A program made the translations under genes and the position numbers. Below, in pieces: positions 63,296 through 64,000 of a stretch of 64,000 nt of DNA. The stretch spans positions 310,001-374,000 of the forward strand of contig NZ_JAHVAI010000002.1 in NCBI RefSeq assembly GCF_019264375.1. Reading direction: 5' to 3'. Each line of letters opens with the position of its first letter. Position 1 is the stretch's first letter. Below the pieces are notes generated by a model. That model saw only the letters and a program-made list of their open reading frames with translations. It had not been told where the DNA came from and ran no database searches. Origin of the DNA: Sedimentimonas flavescens. GTDB lineage: Bacteria; Pseudomonadota; Alphaproteobacteria; Rhodobacterales; Rhodobacteraceae.

Positions 63296-64000
63296 TCAGC
63301 GCTGCGCGACGCGCCAGTTCGGATTGATCCAGGGTTCGACATTTTCCGACGGCAGGCGGCGCCCAAGGATGTGGTCGGCCACCTTCTCGCCCGTCATGAT
63401 CGAGGGCGCGTTGAGGTTGCCATTGGTGATGCGCGGGAAGATCGAGCTGTCGGCGACCCGCAGCCCTTCGACCCCGATCACCCGACCTTCCGGATCCACC
63501 ACGGCCGTCGGATCGTCGGCCCGACCCATCCGTGCGGTACCACAGGGATGATAGGCGCTTTCCGCGTGCTCGCGGATGAAGGCGTCGATCTCATCGTCAC
63601 TCTGCACCGCCGCGCCGGGCTGGATCTCACGCTTCACATGGCCCGCCATCGCGGGCTGCGCAAAGATCTCGCGCGTCAACCGGATTACCTTGCGGAACTC
63701 CGCCCAGTCGTCCGGGTGGCTCATGTAGTTGAACGAGATCACCGGCGCCTCGCGCGGATCGGCACTGCGCAGGGTCACCGCCCCGCGCGATTTGGAGCGC
63801 ATCGGACCAGTATGCACCTGGAATCCATGCCCCTCGGCCGCCGTCTTGCCATCGTAGCGCACCGCGATCGGCAGGAAGTGATACTGAATATCGGGATACT
63901 CGATGCCCGCGTCCGAACGAATGAAGCCGCAGGCCTCGAACTGGTTCGACGCACCCAGGCCCTGTTTGGTGAACAACCACTGCGCCCCGATCAGCGCCTT
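63296..64000 (-). CDS. betA: Choline dehydrogenase (C-terminal part, gene runs off the window)
   Basis: About 234 residues visible, continuing past base 64000; no start here. GMC oxidoreductase C-terminal domain: catalytic His in [10 protein letters not shown] and Asn in [19 protein letters not shown], as in FAD-dependent BetA. The terminal [13 protein letters not shown] is typical of BetA proper, not other GMC enzymes. Oxidises choline to betaine aldehyde at the membrane. Fits with soxBDAG for betaine/sarcosine use, though they are 43 kb apart. Confidence 0.92.
   Translation of the reverse strand, partial: KALIGAQWLFTKQGLGASNQFEACGFIRSDAGIEYPDIQYHFLPIAVRYDGKTAAEGHGFQVHTGPMRSKSRGAVTLRSADPREAPVISFNYMSHPDDWAEFRKVIRLTREIFAQPAMAGHVKREIQPGAAVQSDDEIDAFIREHAESAYHPCGTARMGRADDPTAVVDPEGRVIGVEGLRVADSSIFPRITNGNLNAPSIMTGEKVADHILGRRLPSENVEPWINPNWRVAQR

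Overview
The window looks like a chromosomal segment of a high-GC alphaproteobacterium of the Rhodobacteraceae (Rhodobacter/Paracoccus/roseobacter group). The reasons are the third-position GC bias, the four-subunit sarcosine oxidase, the short-form ProRS, the Atm1-type ABC exporter, the TRAP transporter, split propionyl-CoA carboxylase with a PccR/ScfR regulator, and several small families (DUF1289, DUF2937, DUF4174, DUF6497) common in that group. I found no rRNA, tRNA, CRISPR array, prophage or intact insertion sequence. Most of the window is core chromosome; the only disturbed-looking part is about 57.2-60.3 kb.

Layout: 1-3.8 kb, the end of an RND efflux operon (pump cut by the window edge, plus adaptor). 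4-5.3 kb, serS. 5.4-12.5 kb, a small protein, der, a BamB-like lipoprotein, a YfgM-like TPR protein, an Atm1-type ABC exporter and a LysM protein. 12.6-15.3 kb, a LOG-family protein, RarD, a host-attachment protein and sodB with clear promoter and terminator. 15.6-20.7 kb, sarcosine oxidase soxBDAG. 20.9-23.2 kb, ccmI, ruvX and a DUF1289 protein. 23.3-25.7 kb, TRAP permeases. 26.1-28.7 kb, ilvB-ilvN behind a promoter, a leader peptide with Leu-Leu-Val-Val-Val and a terminator, which is a textbook attenuator. 29-38 kb, an alpha/beta hydrolase, thrS, a cold-shock gene, an ArsC-like protein, lolD and lolC/E, a di-haem peroxidase, and proS with a DUF2937 gene. 38.4-44 kb, an AI-2E permease, an Hda-like AAA protein, ppk and ppx. 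44-46.6 kb, a small exported protein, an EEP nuclease, a DnaJ/TerB protein and a GNAT. 46.8-62.9 kb, propionyl-CoA assimilation: methylmalonyl-CoA mutase, pccA, five small mostly exported proteins, pccB, a truncated autotransporter, an MFS exporter and pccR. 63-64 kb, a DUF465 protein and the end of betA.

How the genes work together: pccA and pccB encode the two halves of propionyl-CoA carboxylase, and the mutase carries methylmalonyl-CoA on to succinyl-CoA (an epimerase is not in view). PccR is the probable regulator: TTTGCAAA-type half-sites lie upstream of pccB and over the start of pccR. soxBDAG and betA fit methylated-amine/glycine-betaine breakdown. ppk and ppx make and degrade polyphosphate. 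The main non-routine observations are the ilv attenuator, the PccR half-sites, the small exported proteins inside the pcc interval, a low-GC3 patch within serS, a three-copy intergenic palindromic repeat, a decapitated autotransporter beside a transposase-like tail, and a Gly/Pro-rich tail on the TRAP permease. I see no clearly new multi-gene system.
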